Source: Microcaldota archaeon
Lineage (GTDB): Archaea; Micrarchaeota; Micrarchaeia; Anstonellales; Bilamarchaeaceae
DNA length: 59,701 bases
NCBI GenBank assembly: GCA_016932815.1
Contig: JAFGCC010000007.1
Coordinates: 1 to 59,701 of the forward strand
Reading direction: 5' to 3'
The position numbers and the translations under genes were made by a program. Position 1 is the first letter of the stretch, and each line of letters starts with the position of its first letter. Positions 1 through 7,999 of the stretch are shown here, in pieces. Under the pieces are notes generated by a model, which made no database searches, was not told the DNA's origin, and saw nothing but the letters and a program-made list of their open reading frames with translations.

Positions 1-360
1 GAGGTGCAGGAGCCTCCAAGGGTTGGGTTGTACATCCATTAAAGTCCCACATGAGCTGGGTTCAGTACGTCGCGAGACAGTACGGTAACATCTTCAAGGA
101 GTGTTGGTTTCTGAGGGTAAGGATCTTTGAGTACGAGAGGAACGGAGATTCGAGGCCACTGGTGGACCGGTTGTGTCAATGCATTGCCGGGCAGCTACGC
201 CTTATGTCGATAAGACCTGAAAGCATCTAAGGTCGAAGCGACTCCCAAAACGAGAAATCTAAAGGCCGCTTATAACAGATAAGTTTGATAGGAGTGGGGT
301 GTAAGTCCTTAGCTAACGCGAGGGATTCAGCCTGCACTTACTAAAGGCATACCTTTCAAA
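1..360 (+). rRNA. 23S ribosomal RNA, 3' end (partial)
   Basis: The window opens inside the 3' part of domains V-VI of 23S rRNA. The universal sarcin-ricin loop is at about 131-146 (AGTACGAGAGGAAC), and the peptidyl-transferase-proximal segment around 50-95 (GAGCTGGGTTCAGTACGTCG, then CGAGACAG) matches the conserved helix 90-92 region. The 3' boundary is estimated from the final closing helix near 310-350 and could be off by 20 bases either way. No 5S rRNA follows before the next gene, so 5S is presumably unlinked. Confidence 0.95.
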
Positions 361-405
361 CTCTATGGATATCATTTTTACTACTTATTTTATTATTTAT
401 TCTGC

Positions 406-443
406 TTGCTTAGCGTGAGCCATTTTTGACGATAGTTATTTAA
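406..443 (+). promoter_or_regulatory. 38-bp promoter segment, copy 1 (BRE/TATA)
   Basis: This 38-base block is identical to 1351-1388. It ends in the TATA-like TTATTTAA, about 42 bases before the ATG of the gene at 485. The position fits a TATA box with a short 5' leader carrying GGTGG. The same relative spacing at copy 2 indicates a promoter cassette rather than coding sequence. Confidence 0.75.
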
Positions 444-484
444 ACACAACTATCCCCTAAATACAACCTACCAACGGTGGAAAA

Positions 485-1327
485 ATGGCTAAACAATTAG
501 TATTCTCAGGTTTACCCTCCATGCATCGCGCAGCAGCAGGAAAATGCACGGAGTGGATGGGCGCAAAGCTCCCCTCCAGGAATCTGCTGCATGCGGAAAT
601 CATGAAGGGCACAATCCCCGGCCGCTGCTTTGCGAAGGAAATCTTCGCCCACACGGCATTGGGAGGCGTTTTCGTTTCCGGCAAGGACATATCCGACCCC
701 CTAAGCCGCATGAGGATTCCGGCGAGCGATTTAGGGGAACCTGGCATCTTCGGCAGGCCCGACGTAGCACTTTTCATAGACCCAGCGGGCATGGACAAGT
801 GCAAAAAAACCGGGGAAACGGTAATAATCCCCAATTCCGTAACCGTCCGGGGAAGCATGCCCTGGTACCATCGCATGGGCCATGTGTGGGATAAGGAGGC
901 CGATTCCAAAGGGCAGCCGCGCAAGGACCTTTTAGAAGGAGAACCCTTCCTCTTCGTCATGGATTCCGGGCTGGGCGTTAGGCCCCTTGCCTTGGATGGG
1001 AACTACGTGGGAATCGCCTTCGCCAATCTGCTTCCCGACCAAGAGTGCGGGATAATCTTCGAAGAGAATGTCAAAAGCGGGCCAAAGGCGGCAAAAGCCC
1101 CTGCGAAGTTTGAAGGGGCCAGGCAACTGTGCCTCTTTGAAACACTGCAGGGCAGGCATACCGGCTCAAGGCAGCTGTCCCTCTTTGATAGCACGGGGGC
1201 CCTGGAGAAGCCCACCGCTTTGCCAGAAGGCGTCATAGAAGGGGCCATCGAGCGGCTGGAGGTGCTGGGCGTGGTTTCGGACCTGCCGGATACTATTATC
1301 CAAGCGCTGGAAGTCCTGCGGGAGTGA
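485..1327 (+). CDS. Hypothetical protein with two QLxLF motifs
   Basis: I do not recognise this 280-residue protein. ATG 485 lies seven bases after a GGTGG ribosome-binding site and behind the duplicated 38-bp promoter. It has no signal peptide or membrane helix and looks soluble. Residues about 1-195 form a mixed globular region rich in Gly, Pro and His. A linker rich in Lys and Ala (about 197-210) is followed by two short near-repeats, GARQLCLFET and GSRQLSLFDS, about 17 residues apart, and then a helical C-terminus. QLSLF is the consensus of the bacterial sliding-clamp-binding peptide; archaeal PCNA uses a different motif, so clamp binding is only a speculation. The TGA stop is followed directly by copy 2 of the promoter. 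Confidence 0.8.
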   Translation: MAKQLVFSGLPSMHRAAAGKCTEWMGAKLPSRNLLHAEIMKGTIPGRCFAKEIFAHTALGGVFVSGKDISDPLSRMRIPASDLGEPGIFGRPDVALFIDPAGMDKCKKTGETVIIPNSVTVRGSMPWYHRMGHVWDKEADSKGQPRKDLLEGEPFLFVMDSGLGVRPLALDGNYVGIAFANLLPDQECGIIFEENVKSGPKAAKAPAKFEGARQLCLFETLQGRHTGSRQLSLFDSTGALEKPTALPEGVIEGAIERLEVLGVVSDLPDTIIQALEVLRE

Positions 1328-1350
1328 GCGCAACCCGCCATTTTCCAATT

Positions 1351-1388
1351 TTGCTTAGCGTGAGCCATTTTTGACGATAGTTATTTAA
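1351..1388 (+). promoter_or_regulatory. 38-bp promoter segment, copy 2 (BRE/TATA)
   Basis: Identical over 38 bases to 406-443. It sits 44 bases before the ATG of the gene at 1432, matching copy 1 in distance and orientation. The sequences on both sides diverge at once, so only the promoter was duplicated or transferred. Confidence 0.75.
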
Positions 1389-1431
1389 GCAATATTGACC
1401 ATATATGATAACTTATTTACGGTGAGGAATC

Positions 1432-2124
1432 ATGGCACAATTATCAAGAAACACCCCGGTGAAAGCAACCAGCGCACAGGCCAAGAAGGGAAGGTTCAAT
1501 CCCGCACGCTATTTTAGGAACAGGAAAACCTTCTCCGCACTCCGCAAGGAGCTCCGGGCACACCACTCCTACGCATTTGGTTATTCCCCGGGCTCAGTCT
1601 ATTCTGAAAACCGCGCCAGGGAAGGCGGGGTGTCCGTTTCCATATCCGGTTTTAGCAGGGAAGGCCAGACAATCAGAATATCCGAGGGTAAGAGGACCAA
1701 AGCAATTTCGGTTGAGCATCCATCCGTTTTTTCCAGGGCATCGAACTTCATACAATCGCTGCCAGTATGTGCCGTCTTGGGCGGAGGGATTTGCGCACTC
1801 TCCGCAGTTGCTTTCCGCACCGTTGGGAATGGCGCCCTTGCAAAGGCCTTTTCAGGAGCAATGCAGGGAGCCTCCACAGCGTTATTCGGAACCGCAGACA
1901 AGCCCTCGCTTTTCTTTACCGGGGCAATAATCGGAACGGCATTCGCAGTAGCCCTCTCGCTTGCCAGGGAGATTCGCTCAATAAAGAGCCCCTCTAATAA
2001 CAAAGCACTCTACGGGTTTGTAAAACACGGGGACAAGCATGCCGTATCCGCACTCGCCCAACACCTCGAAGAAGAAAGATTTACCCGCGAGGCTACCAAA
2101 GAATGGACACTAGCGAAGTTTTGA
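1432..2124 (+). CDS. Hypothetical protein with two hydrophobic helices
   Basis: No family is recognised for this 230-residue protein. Start ATG 1432 follows a GGTGAGG ribosome-binding site. The N-terminal ~100 residues are basic (many Arg and Lys) and polar. Two hydrophobic segments follow at about residues 110-130 and 160-180, suggesting a hairpin membrane anchor or a bitopic membrane protein with a basic cytoplasmic head. The C-terminal ~45 residues are again charged. It is transcribed from the same 38-bp promoter sequence as the neighbour at 485, so the two genes are likely co-regulated although their proteins are unrelated. It converges on the Cys-rich gene at 2184-3761, with a hairpin between them. 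Confidence 0.75.
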   Translation: MAQLSRNTPVKATSAQAKKGRFNPARYFRNRKTFSALRKELRAHHSYAFGYSPGSVYSENRAREGGVSVSISGFSREGQTIRISEGKRTKAISVEHPSVFSRASNFIQSLPVCAVLGGGICALSAVAFRTVGNGALAKAFSGAMQGASTALFGTADKPSLFFTGAIIGTAFAVALSLAREIRSIKSPSNNKALYGFVKHGDKHAVSALAQHLEEERFTREATKEWTLAKF

Positions 2125-2131
2125 TTCTAAC

Positions 2132-2194
2132 CCAGGCGCGCTAGCGGGATTGGGGAGCCCGTTTGCAAAACCGGCAAGTTAACCTAGCGCCTGG
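2132..2194. repeat. Structured inverted repeat between convergent genes
   Basis: Bases 2132-2139 pair with 2187-2194 (8 bp, CCAGGCGC with GCGCCTGG), then a 2-base bulge and 3 further pairs. A second stem, CGGG/CCCG, lies inside at 2145-2148 and 2158-2161. It overlaps the last codons of the minus-strand gene. Its position between convergent genes suggests a bidirectional terminator or an RNA-stabilising 3' structure. It has a faint tRNA look but lacks a T arm. Confidence 0.45.
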
Positions 2195-3761
2195 ATGCGA
2201 CATCGTAAACACTAAGGGGGAACCCCCCATCCTCCTTAATCCTCTCCGCAACTTCGGAGAGCACGATTTTCTTTATGCGCATGTATTCTTCCCGCGGATA
2301 AACAGAGTTCCCAATCGCATATTTGAGGTTCTTCGCGTTGAAGCAAAGGATGCAGTCGTGGCAGTTCTCAACATTGTGGCAGAAATAGCAGTCGGAACTT
2401 CCGCTTGACTGGTCCACTTCGAAGCACCGCTTCAATTTAACTCCATGATAGCACTTTATGCAGAAAGAGCAGTCCCACAAAGTATCGAAGCCGAATACGT
2501 GCTCGCTTGAGCGCGGCCACATCCCGCAGGAGCAATACTTGGAATATACCTGCGCAGAAGAAAGATAGCAGTATGAGCAGTCGATTGTAAGTGAGCATTC
2601 GGTCAAATTGCTGTTTTTCCCCTCGTAGATTTCCACCGGGTAGAAAGCAATTTCCCCTAGGACTTCATGCACGTTTTCCAGAGAAAGCGATTGTGCAGCC
2701 TCAATTCCTATTGAAGTATTCTCCCCAAGCCACTGCCCTTCGGCAAAAGTTACAATCCGGCCCAAATCAATGGGGGGAAGGGCAATCACGTACGGGATGA
2801 AAAGAACCCTCCGCCCGCTTGCAGCACTCTTTACTTCGCCCATGGTGTGCGTGTGCGCAAGAAGCCACCCCTTATGCTTGTCTATGCCCTCAAGCTCAAC
2901 TCCAAGCACAATCCTGCTAGTATCCGAAAAAGCCTTCTCCACGGCTTCCTTTCCGCCTGAGAAATCCGGCTCCTCCTGCGGGGGAACCCTGGGCTTCACC
3001 TTCTTGCACTTAAAGATTATTTCCATCAGGGAAGGCAGTTTCCCATCATTCCTGAGCCCAGAAGCCATCCCGGATAAAAGCCGCGCTTTCACTTCCCTGT
3101 ACCTATCTGGGGAAAGCTGCACGTTCCCGATGCAGTTCTTCCTGTTTTTCAAATTGAAGCAGAACATGCAGTCGTTGCAGTTCTGCAAGCTAAAAGAATA
3201 ATAGCAGTCCATGCAGTTCTGGCAGGCCCACACTTCAAAGCAGCGCACCGTTTTATACGTCTGGGTGCACCGCATGCACATCCTGCTCTCCCCAGGAGCG
3301 TGCACCCCGAACAAGTCCGATGATTCGCGCCCCACGCTGCAATTATAAAGATATTTGGAATCCCCATACAAAGAAGAGCCATAAACGTAGAAGCAGTCGC
3401 TTATGTTCGTGCTCTTCTCAACGAATCCGGAATTGCCCAGAACCACGTTCCCGCAGTATGCAAGCCGGGAAGAAAAAAGCGAAACCAAAGATTCAAGAGA
3501 ATCAACAGAGTCCAGCGGGATTGCAGGATAGCCCTTCCCGAAATCCACCTCGTCAAAACTCACAAAGCGCGAGTTGCGGGAATACTCTTTTACCCCAAGC
3601 TCCACGCCCTTGCCCGAAACAACGGACTTCTCGCTCCTATTAGCGTCAATCAATCCGCAAAGGTAAGAATCAAATTTTGAAACCGGGCCCACATCCTCCC
3701 TGAAAAGAACGCGGCAGCAGTTCCCAAAATGCGCATTTAGCGCATCCGTGGTTTCGCTCAT
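2184..3761 (-). CDS. Duplicated Cys-rich protein of unknown function
   Basis: A 525-residue protein with about 40 Cys, mostly as CxxC or NCxDC pairs. It contains two copies of one module, roughly residues 165-260 and 420-520. Each runs RCFEV, several C-pairs with DCYY/DCYF, NCxDCxxCFNxKN, then IGN, a Tyr-containing helix and a DGxxP stretch. From memory, similar Cys-rich repeat proteins, often carrying a misleading CaiB/BaiF label, are common in CPR and DPANN genomes; I cannot verify that here. The pattern would suit a repetitive solenoid or metal-binding fold. ATG 3761 is 38 bases after the stop of the coiled-coil gene at 3800-4939 on the same strand, so they may be co-transcribed. No signal peptide is seen. 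Confidence 0.85.
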   Translation of the reverse strand: MSETTDALNAHFGNCCRVLFREDVGPVSKFDSYLCGLIDANRSEKSVVSGKGVELGVKEYSRNSRFVSFDEVDFGKGYPAIPLDSVDSLESLVSLFSSRLAYCGNVVLGNSGFVEKSTNISDCFYVYGSSLYGDSKYLYNCSVGRESSDLFGVHAPGESRMCMRCTQTYKTVRCFEVWACQNCMDCYYSFSLQNCNDCMFCFNLKNRKNCIGNVQLSPDRYREVKARLLSGMASGLRNDGKLPSLMEIIFKCKKVKPRVPPQEEPDFSGGKEAVEKAFSDTSRIVLGVELEGIDKHKGWLLAHTHTMGEVKSAASGRRVLFIPYVIALPPIDLGRIVTFAEGQWLGENTSIGIEAAQSLSLENVHEVLGEIAFYPVEIYEGKNSNLTECSLTIDCSYCYLSSAQVYSKYCSCGMWPRSSEHVFGFDTLWDCSFCIKCYHGVKLKRCFEVDQSSGSSDCYFCHNVENCHDCILCFNAKNLKYAIGNSVYPREEYMRIKKIVLSEVAERIKEDGGFPLSVYDVASRR

Positions 3762-3799
3762 TCAATACGACTCTCATCTTCCGGAATCCCCAAAAAGCG

Positions 3800-4939
3800 C
3801 TATCCCATCCTGCGCTTTTTCCTGCCCGCTTCCCATTCTTTCATGTGGGTATCGAAATTCGCCACGTTCTTTTCCGCAGCGCCCCTAAGGTCAAGGTCGT
3901 CCAAGCGGAACTGCCTGACTCCGTATCCGGCCCCAACTGAACTGGCCCCAGCAAACTCGGTCATCTTGCGCGTCTGCTCGGCAATGAAGTTCTTGGCCGC
4001 GGCACCGCCCATCTTCTCCTTCCCAATCATGGTGCTTGTGCCCGCCGTCACGTATCTTGCGGCATAAGAATCCCTCTCCTTTTTGAGCGCATTGGCAGTA
4101 TCCAGGTACTGTTTCTGGATTTCCGCGCGCTTCTTCGCGAATTCCTTTACCAGCTTCTCCCCTTCCTTTTCGCTTTTGCTCTTGCTTATCTTGCCCTCCT
4201 TCCCGTAATACTGGCTGTCAAGCGAGGCGAGCTCTTTGCCGCATTTTGACAAAAGTGCTGTAAGCTCCCTGTTTTTCTGCATCGCAACGCGGTATGCCTG
4301 CTCGGCCTCGGTTTCACCCGTAGCCGCCCTGGGAGATTTTTTGCGCGTTTGCGCATCCGCTTTCTTTTCCTCCAGCCTTATGGTACGGGTTTTTCCCGCG
4401 CCAGCTTCGACGATAGATTTGAATACCTTCAATTCCCCGGGTTTGTTGCTTACCTGCTCTTTTAGCATGGAATCAAACGATTCATCGCGCGCGGTTTCCT
4501 TGCGCTCGACCTTGGCAGCCTTGTTTCCCTTCTCCGCATTGTGCGAGCTTAGGGCCTGCTTTAGCTCCTCTCTTGCGGCCTTGAAGCCGGATTCCTCTGC
4601 CGTATGCAATATGGCTTTTTTCTCGGCAGCAGTTACTTTCTTTCCCCTCTTCTCATAAGCCTCCATCCTAAAGGAAATCGCCTTCATGGGGTCCTTTTCA
4701 ATTAGCATGGCGAACATTTCGTTGCGCACAGTGGGCTTCATTTTCAGCTCCGCCCCGGAATCCAGTATTTTCTCAACAGCCCTCTCCACTATCTCCCGGG
4801 TTTCGCGCTCGGTTAGCTTCATTCCCCACTTCCTCTCGAAGGCTTCAATGGTGTTCTCCATCTGCTTTTGGGTGTCCGTGGGCCCCAACTCAACGGTTTT
4901 GGTGAACTTCTTAATCTCCTCTTGCTTCTGCGCTGCCAT
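3800..4939 (-). CDS. Lys/Glu-rich coiled-coil protein, hypothetical
   Basis: A 379-residue, highly charged protein from ATG 4939 (MAAQKQEEI). Longer in-frame starts upstream would overlap the divergent TPR gene at 4994 and add residues of a different character, so the 4939 start is preferred. The body is nearly all alpha-helical with heptad-like Lys/Glu/Ala segments, especially residues about 200-340, and there is no signal peptide or membrane helix. The C-terminus is rich in Gly and Arg. It is probably a structural or scaffold protein in the cytoplasm. It is divergent from the TPR gene 55 bases away and probably co-transcribed with the Cys-rich gene downstream. Confidence 0.75.
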   Translation of the reverse strand: MAAQKQEEIKKFTKTVELGPTDTQKQMENTIEAFERKWGMKLTERETREIVERAVEKILDSGAELKMKPTVRNEMFAMLIEKDPMKAISFRMEAYEKRGKKVTAAEKKAILHTAEESGFKAAREELKQALSSHNAEKGNKAAKVERKETARDESFDSMLKEQVSNKPGELKVFKSIVEAGAGKTRTIRLEEKKADAQTRKKSPRAATGETEAEQAYRVAMQKNRELTALLSKCGKELASLDSQYYGKEGKISKSKSEKEGEKLVKEFAKKRAEIQKQYLDTANALKKERDSYAARYVTAGTSTMIGKEKMGGAAAKNFIAEQTRKMTEFAGASSVGAGYGVRQFRLDDLDLRGAAEKNVANFDTHMKEWEAGRKKRRMG

Positions 4940-4993
4940 GAATCTCTTAGGAATGCGCTTTCTTTTATTCCTTTCTGCCGAATCTAGGAAACA

Positions 4994-5470
4994 ATGCCGG
5001 AGTTTTCCTCGAAGCCCCCATACCTTAAGCAGATATCCCTTTACTTTGAGAGCGGGGAATTCAGGCAGGCATACGAGCTCTCCAAGGACTTCGCCTCGGC
5101 TTTCCCGGAATACATGATTGCGCACTTCCTCTTTGCAAAAGCGGCGTTCTGGCTCAACGATTTCAAGATTGCGGAGCAGGAATCCACATTAGCCTTCAAC
5201 CTCGCCAAGGGGCAGGACGAGATGGCGGTTGCGGGAATACTGCGCGCATGCACCTGCTACCGGCTCAAAAAATACGAGGAGGGAATGGAGCTGTTGGAAC
5301 TCCTAAAAACCCGGCTTCCCCGGAGGGAGGAAATAGCCAGGCTCAAGTTCATCTTCGCCCTCGCCCTGCACGATGAGCAGGCCGCCCTGCGCCATCTTGA
5401 CACCCTATACGAGATAAACAGCAGCGCGGCCAGCAACCTCATAACCAAGGTGCTCTCCCGCTACATCTGA
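4994..5470 (+). CDS. TPR-like repeat protein
   Basis: A 158-residue, all-helical protein. Helix pairs with TPR spacing appear at residues 10-40 (YFESGEFRQAYELSKDF), 45-75 and 80-110 (CYRLKKYEEGMELLELL), and again near the C-terminus (FALALHDEQAALRHL). TPR proteins act as protein-protein adaptors; nothing here indicates the partner. It starts at ATG 4994 and is divergent from the coiled-coil gene 3800-4939. A structured non-coding stretch follows its stop. Confidence 0.8.
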   Translation: MPEFSSKPPYLKQISLYFESGEFRQAYELSKDFASAFPEYMIAHFLFAKAAFWLNDFKIAEQESTLAFNLAKGQDEMAVAGILRACTCYRLKKYEEGMELLELLKTRLPRREEIARLKFIFALALHDEQAALRHLDTLYEINSSAASNLITKVLSRYI

Positions 5471-5521
5471 AACCCCTAGATTGCGGCGCAGGCTAGTCCC
5501 GCCATTTTCCCTCCCCGCGTG

Positions 5522-5658
5522 GGGGCTTTGTAGAAAGGGTGCCTGGCCCCTTTGTTTTGGGTTTAGGGTTTTGGGTTCTGGAGGGAACGCACAACCCGCA
5601 ACGCAAAACCCGAAACTGCCCTGATGCCCCATCCCAAACATGTTTTCTACAGAGCCCC
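5522..5658. repeat. Nested inverted-repeat element in intergenic region
   Basis: Outer arms 5522-5536 (GGGGCTTTGTAGAAA) and 5643-5658 match as an inverted repeat with one mismatch. Inside is a second inverted pair made of GGGTTT-type runs (about 5557-5580) and AACCC/AAAACCC runs (about 5591-5616). The stretch has no credible gene. Part of it, read on the minus strand (CAGTTTCGGGTT followed by TGCGGGTT), recurs at about 27989-28010. It could be a small mobile or MITE-like element, or a structured RNA. Confidence 0.5.
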
Positions 5659-5711
5659 GAGTGGGCGCACATTTATAAAGGTGCAAAGCATTCTCAGCAA
5701 CAGGTGAGAAA

Positions 5712-6449
5712 ATGAAGATTCTGCTTGGATTATTCATGGCATTCCTGCTTCTTCTTGCAGGATGCCCCCAGGAGAAGCCCGGAATGCCTCCGCAGGGAGG
5801 CCCGGGCAACGGCAGCATGCCCCCAGGGGGAATGCCCGGAGAGGCTCCCCCAGAAGGAGCGCCTGAGAACGGCAGCCTGCCCCCGCAGGGAGGCCCCGGC
5901 GAAGGCGCGCTCCCTTCAGGGGAGGAGCAACAGGCTTCCGGCTCTGAAGGCAGCGCATCGGGTACAGGGGATTTTGCAGACTGGGATCTTGCGTCCATGA
6001 TGGGCCTTGGCCAGTCCGTCCACTGCTCAGTCAGGTACAACGACGGTTCCATCTCGTCCGAGTCCGAACTCTATCTCAAAGGTGAGAAGATGCGCGTGGA
6101 AGCGGCATCCGTAGTAGAAGGGGACTCGTTCAACACCAAGATGATAATGGTGGGGAACCTAAGCTACATCTCCATGGACGCGGCGGCTTACGGGCTTGAT
6201 GAGGACTGCGAATGGGTAATGCTGGACTTTGAGCAGCTACAAGAATGCATGCCAGAATCCATGCGCGAAGACTCTGGCGCATCTACCGAGGCGTTTGACT
6301 TCTCAAGCGAATATGCGGATGCCCCAAGCGATTTTAGCTGCAGCTACGCAACTTTCGGCGACGAGATGTTCACTCCCGAAGGCAAGGTATGCGACCTGAC
6401 AGAAGAGCTCTGCAGCATCTACGATATGCTTGAGGCCCAGGGCTCATAG
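5712..6449 (+). CDS. Secreted lipoprotein with Gly/Pro-rich linker
   Basis: A 245-residue protein with an N-terminal signal ending in the lipobox LLAGC (Cys about residue 18), so it should be lipid-anchored on the outer face of the membrane. Residues 20-85 are a low-complexity Gly/Pro/Glu linker with repeated PPQGGPG and PENGS units. A globular domain of about 155 residues follows, with four or five Cys (VHCSVRYND, EDCEWVM, LQECMPE, FSCSYA). No known family was recognised. ATG 5712 follows a GGTGAG ribosome-binding site, with the TATA-like TTTATAAAG at about 5671. Confidence 0.85.
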   Translation: MKILLGLFMAFLLLLAGCPQEKPGMPPQGGPGNGSMPPGGMPGEAPPEGAPENGSLPPQGGPGEGALPSGEEQQASGSEGSASGTGDFADWDLASMMGLGQSVHCSVRYNDGSISSESELYLKGEKMRVEAASVVEGDSFNTKMIMVGNLSYISMDAAAYGLDEDCEWVMLDFEQLQECMPESMREDSGASTEAFDFSSEYADAPSDFSCSYATFGDEMFTPEGKVCDLTEELCSIYDMLEAQGS

Positions 6450-6501
6450 CTCAAAACCGCAAACCAATAACCCTTTATTTTCTTTCTTTTATTTTTATCC
6501 C

Positions 6502-6987
6502 ATGAGTGAAGTAGACAAGGTTACCCAGAAAGCCGTGGAAGAAGGCGGAATCCTCGCCCTCCTCTATTTTGACATACACGGCTCGGACAAGGACACCCTA
6601 ATCCAGCTTGCCACGGGCTTCGTGCAGAAAGTGCTCAAGGAAAACGGGGTAATATTCGCAAAAGCGGAGATAGACGAACCCCTGGAGTCAGAAGGGCTCT
6701 TTTCCACTTCATTGGAGCTGAAAGTGCTAACCCATGACGTAGAGTCCATGGCGCAGCTTTGCGCGAATTTCTGCCCCTTCTCCCTGGAGGTCCTAGAGCC
6801 CCAGGAGTTCCGCGTACCCCTAGCGCACATGCAGGACCTCCTGATGTTCGTAGCGTCCAATTCGCACGATTACAAGAAATACATACTAGAGAAGGTTTCC
6901 CCGCCGCAACAGCAGGAAGCCTACAAGAGGAACCTAAGAAACCGCGCGGAGATAGGAAAAAAGCTCCTTGAGAGGAAAAAGGAGTAG
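6502..6987 (+). CDS. Hypothetical protein in KaiC/acylphosphatase operon
   Basis: A 161-residue soluble protein. ATG 6502 is chosen because a T-rich promoter (TTTTATTTTTA) sits directly before it and the upstream in-frame extension is not protein-like. Residues 1-115 look like an alpha/beta domain and 115-161 a charged helical tail. The stop is only 8 bases before the KaiC-like ATPase gene, so the two are surely co-transcribed and may act together. No family was recognised. Confidence 0.8.
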   Translation: MSEVDKVTQKAVEEGGILALLYFDIHGSDKDTLIQLATGFVQKVLKENGVIFAKAEIDEPLESEGLFSTSLELKVLTHDVESMAQLCANFCPFSLEVLEPQEFRVPLAHMQDLLMFVASNSHDYKKYILEKVSPPQQQEAYKRNLRNRAEIGKKLLERKKE

Positions 6988-6995
6988 GTGTAAAA

Positions 6996-7688
6996 ATGGA
7001 AGAACCATGCAAGACCGGGATTATGGGCCTGGATAAGATGCTAGGAGGCGGGCTCCCGGAAGGCTCAATTAGCACAATAAGCGGGCCCACGGGCTCTGGC
7101 AAGAGCACCCTCGCACTCCAGTTCTTAGTAAACGGGGCGCAGAAATACGGGGAGACCGGCTTATATGTCGCAATAGAGGATTCGCGCGATTTAATCTACA
7201 AGCACATGTCCTATGAAGGGTGGAACATAGACAAGCTAGAAGAATCCAAGAAACTGCTTTTTCTGGATTACCCCCCCCACGAAGTGGACCAGTTCCTAAA
7301 GCAGAATAGCGCAATAGGCGAACTAATAGAAACAATGGGCGTAACCCGCCTCGTAATAGATTCGATTATGCCAATAGCCCTCCTCTTTTCCAACGAGGAT
7401 GATAGGAAGAAGGGATTCTTGCAGGTAATAAACAACATCCGCAAGTGGAAGACCACGACATTGATAGTATCCGAAGAGCAGCCCACCCACCCCGGAGCAT
7501 CCCTCCCAAGGACCAACTACGGGATAGAAACCCTCTCGGACGGCTGGGTGCACCTTAGCTACGACCTTGGGAAGAAGGCCGAGCGCACAAGGGGCGTGGA
7601 AGTGCTCAAGATGAAGGGCTCAAACCCATTGATGAAGAAGTTCCCGATGGCGATAAAGGGCACGGGAATCTCGGTTTCTTCCAAGTGA
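6996..7688 (+). CDS. KaiC-like RecA-superfamily ATPase, single domain
   Basis: A 230-residue KaiC-domain protein. The N-terminus [17 protein letters not shown] is the family signature. Walker A is GPTGSGKST (about residues 30-38) and Walker B is TRLVIDS (about 117-123). Bacterial clock KaiC has two such domains; single-domain forms are abundant in archaea, where they are usually ATP-dependent regulators whose targets are mostly unknown. It lies in a tight operon with the hypothetical gene upstream (8-base gap) and acylphosphatase downstream (10-base gap). No membrane segment is present. Confidence 0.92.
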   Translation: MEEPCKTGIMGLDKMLGGGLPEGSISTISGPTGSGKSTLALQFLVNGAQKYGETGLYVAIEDSRDLIYKHMSYEGWNIDKLEESKKLLFLDYPPHEVDQFLKQNSAIGELIETMGVTRLVIDSIMPIALLFSNEDDRKKGFLQVINNIRKWKTTTLIVSEEQPTHPGASLPRTNYGIETLSDGWVHLSYDLGKKAERTRGVEVLKMKGSNPLMKKFPMAIKGTGISVSSK

Positions 7689-7698
7689 GGAGATGATT

Positions 7699-7998
7699 AT
7701 GCGCGCAAGGCTCCTAATTTCGGGTTCGGTGCAGGGAGTCAATTTCCGCTGGTTTGTGCAGGAGACCGCCAAAGGGATGGGCGTAAACGGCTGGGTGAAG
7801 AACCTCCCCGACGGGAAGGTGGAAATAGAGTGCGAATCGGAAACCGAGAAATCGCTCAGGGAGTTCATGCGCACAATAGAGGATTCCTCTGCGGCAAAGG
7901 CGAAGGGCTTCAATTCAATCTTAGTAGAAGGAGTGCAGGTCCTCTCAATTGGGAAGGGCGCTGCGCCCAAATACGATTACTTCAACATAGAATACTAA
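7699..7998 (+). CDS. acyP: Acylphosphatase
   Basis: Acylphosphatase hydrolyses carboxyl-phosphate bonds such as acetyl phosphate or carbamoyl phosphate. The signature [11 protein letters not shown] contains the phosphate-binding loop and catalytic Arg, and GWVKNLPDG contains the catalytic Asn. Length from ATG 7699 is 99 residues, close to the family's usual ~90. ATG 7693 is also possible, but the GAGGAG ribosome-binding site touches it, so 7699 is better spaced. It is the last gene of the unit starting at 6502, and its 3' end meets the convergent MFS gene with a 1-base gap. Confidence 0.93.
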   Translation: MRARLLISGSVQGVNFRWFVQETAKGMGVNGWVKNLPDGKVEIECESETEKSLREFMRTIEDSSAAKAKGFNSILVEGVQVLSIGKGAAPKYDYFNIEY

Positions 7999-7999
7999 T

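Noticed and set aside
361-484. 5S rRNA directly after 23S rRNA
   Set aside because: No sequence with 5S conserved boxes is present; the stretch is AT-rich promoter DNA.
485-2124. Extra DGR variable repeats in the two genes sharing the promoter
   Set aside because: I compared them by eye with the TR and found no GGCCGGCCCTG-type block or adenine-patterned similarity.
2132-2194. tRNA-like fold with a TTTGCAAAA anticodon-like loop
   Set aside because: There is no T arm (no GGTTCGAATCC-like sequence), the anticodon stem has a mismatch, and the right arm lies in the last codons of the minus-strand gene. Treated as a hairpin.
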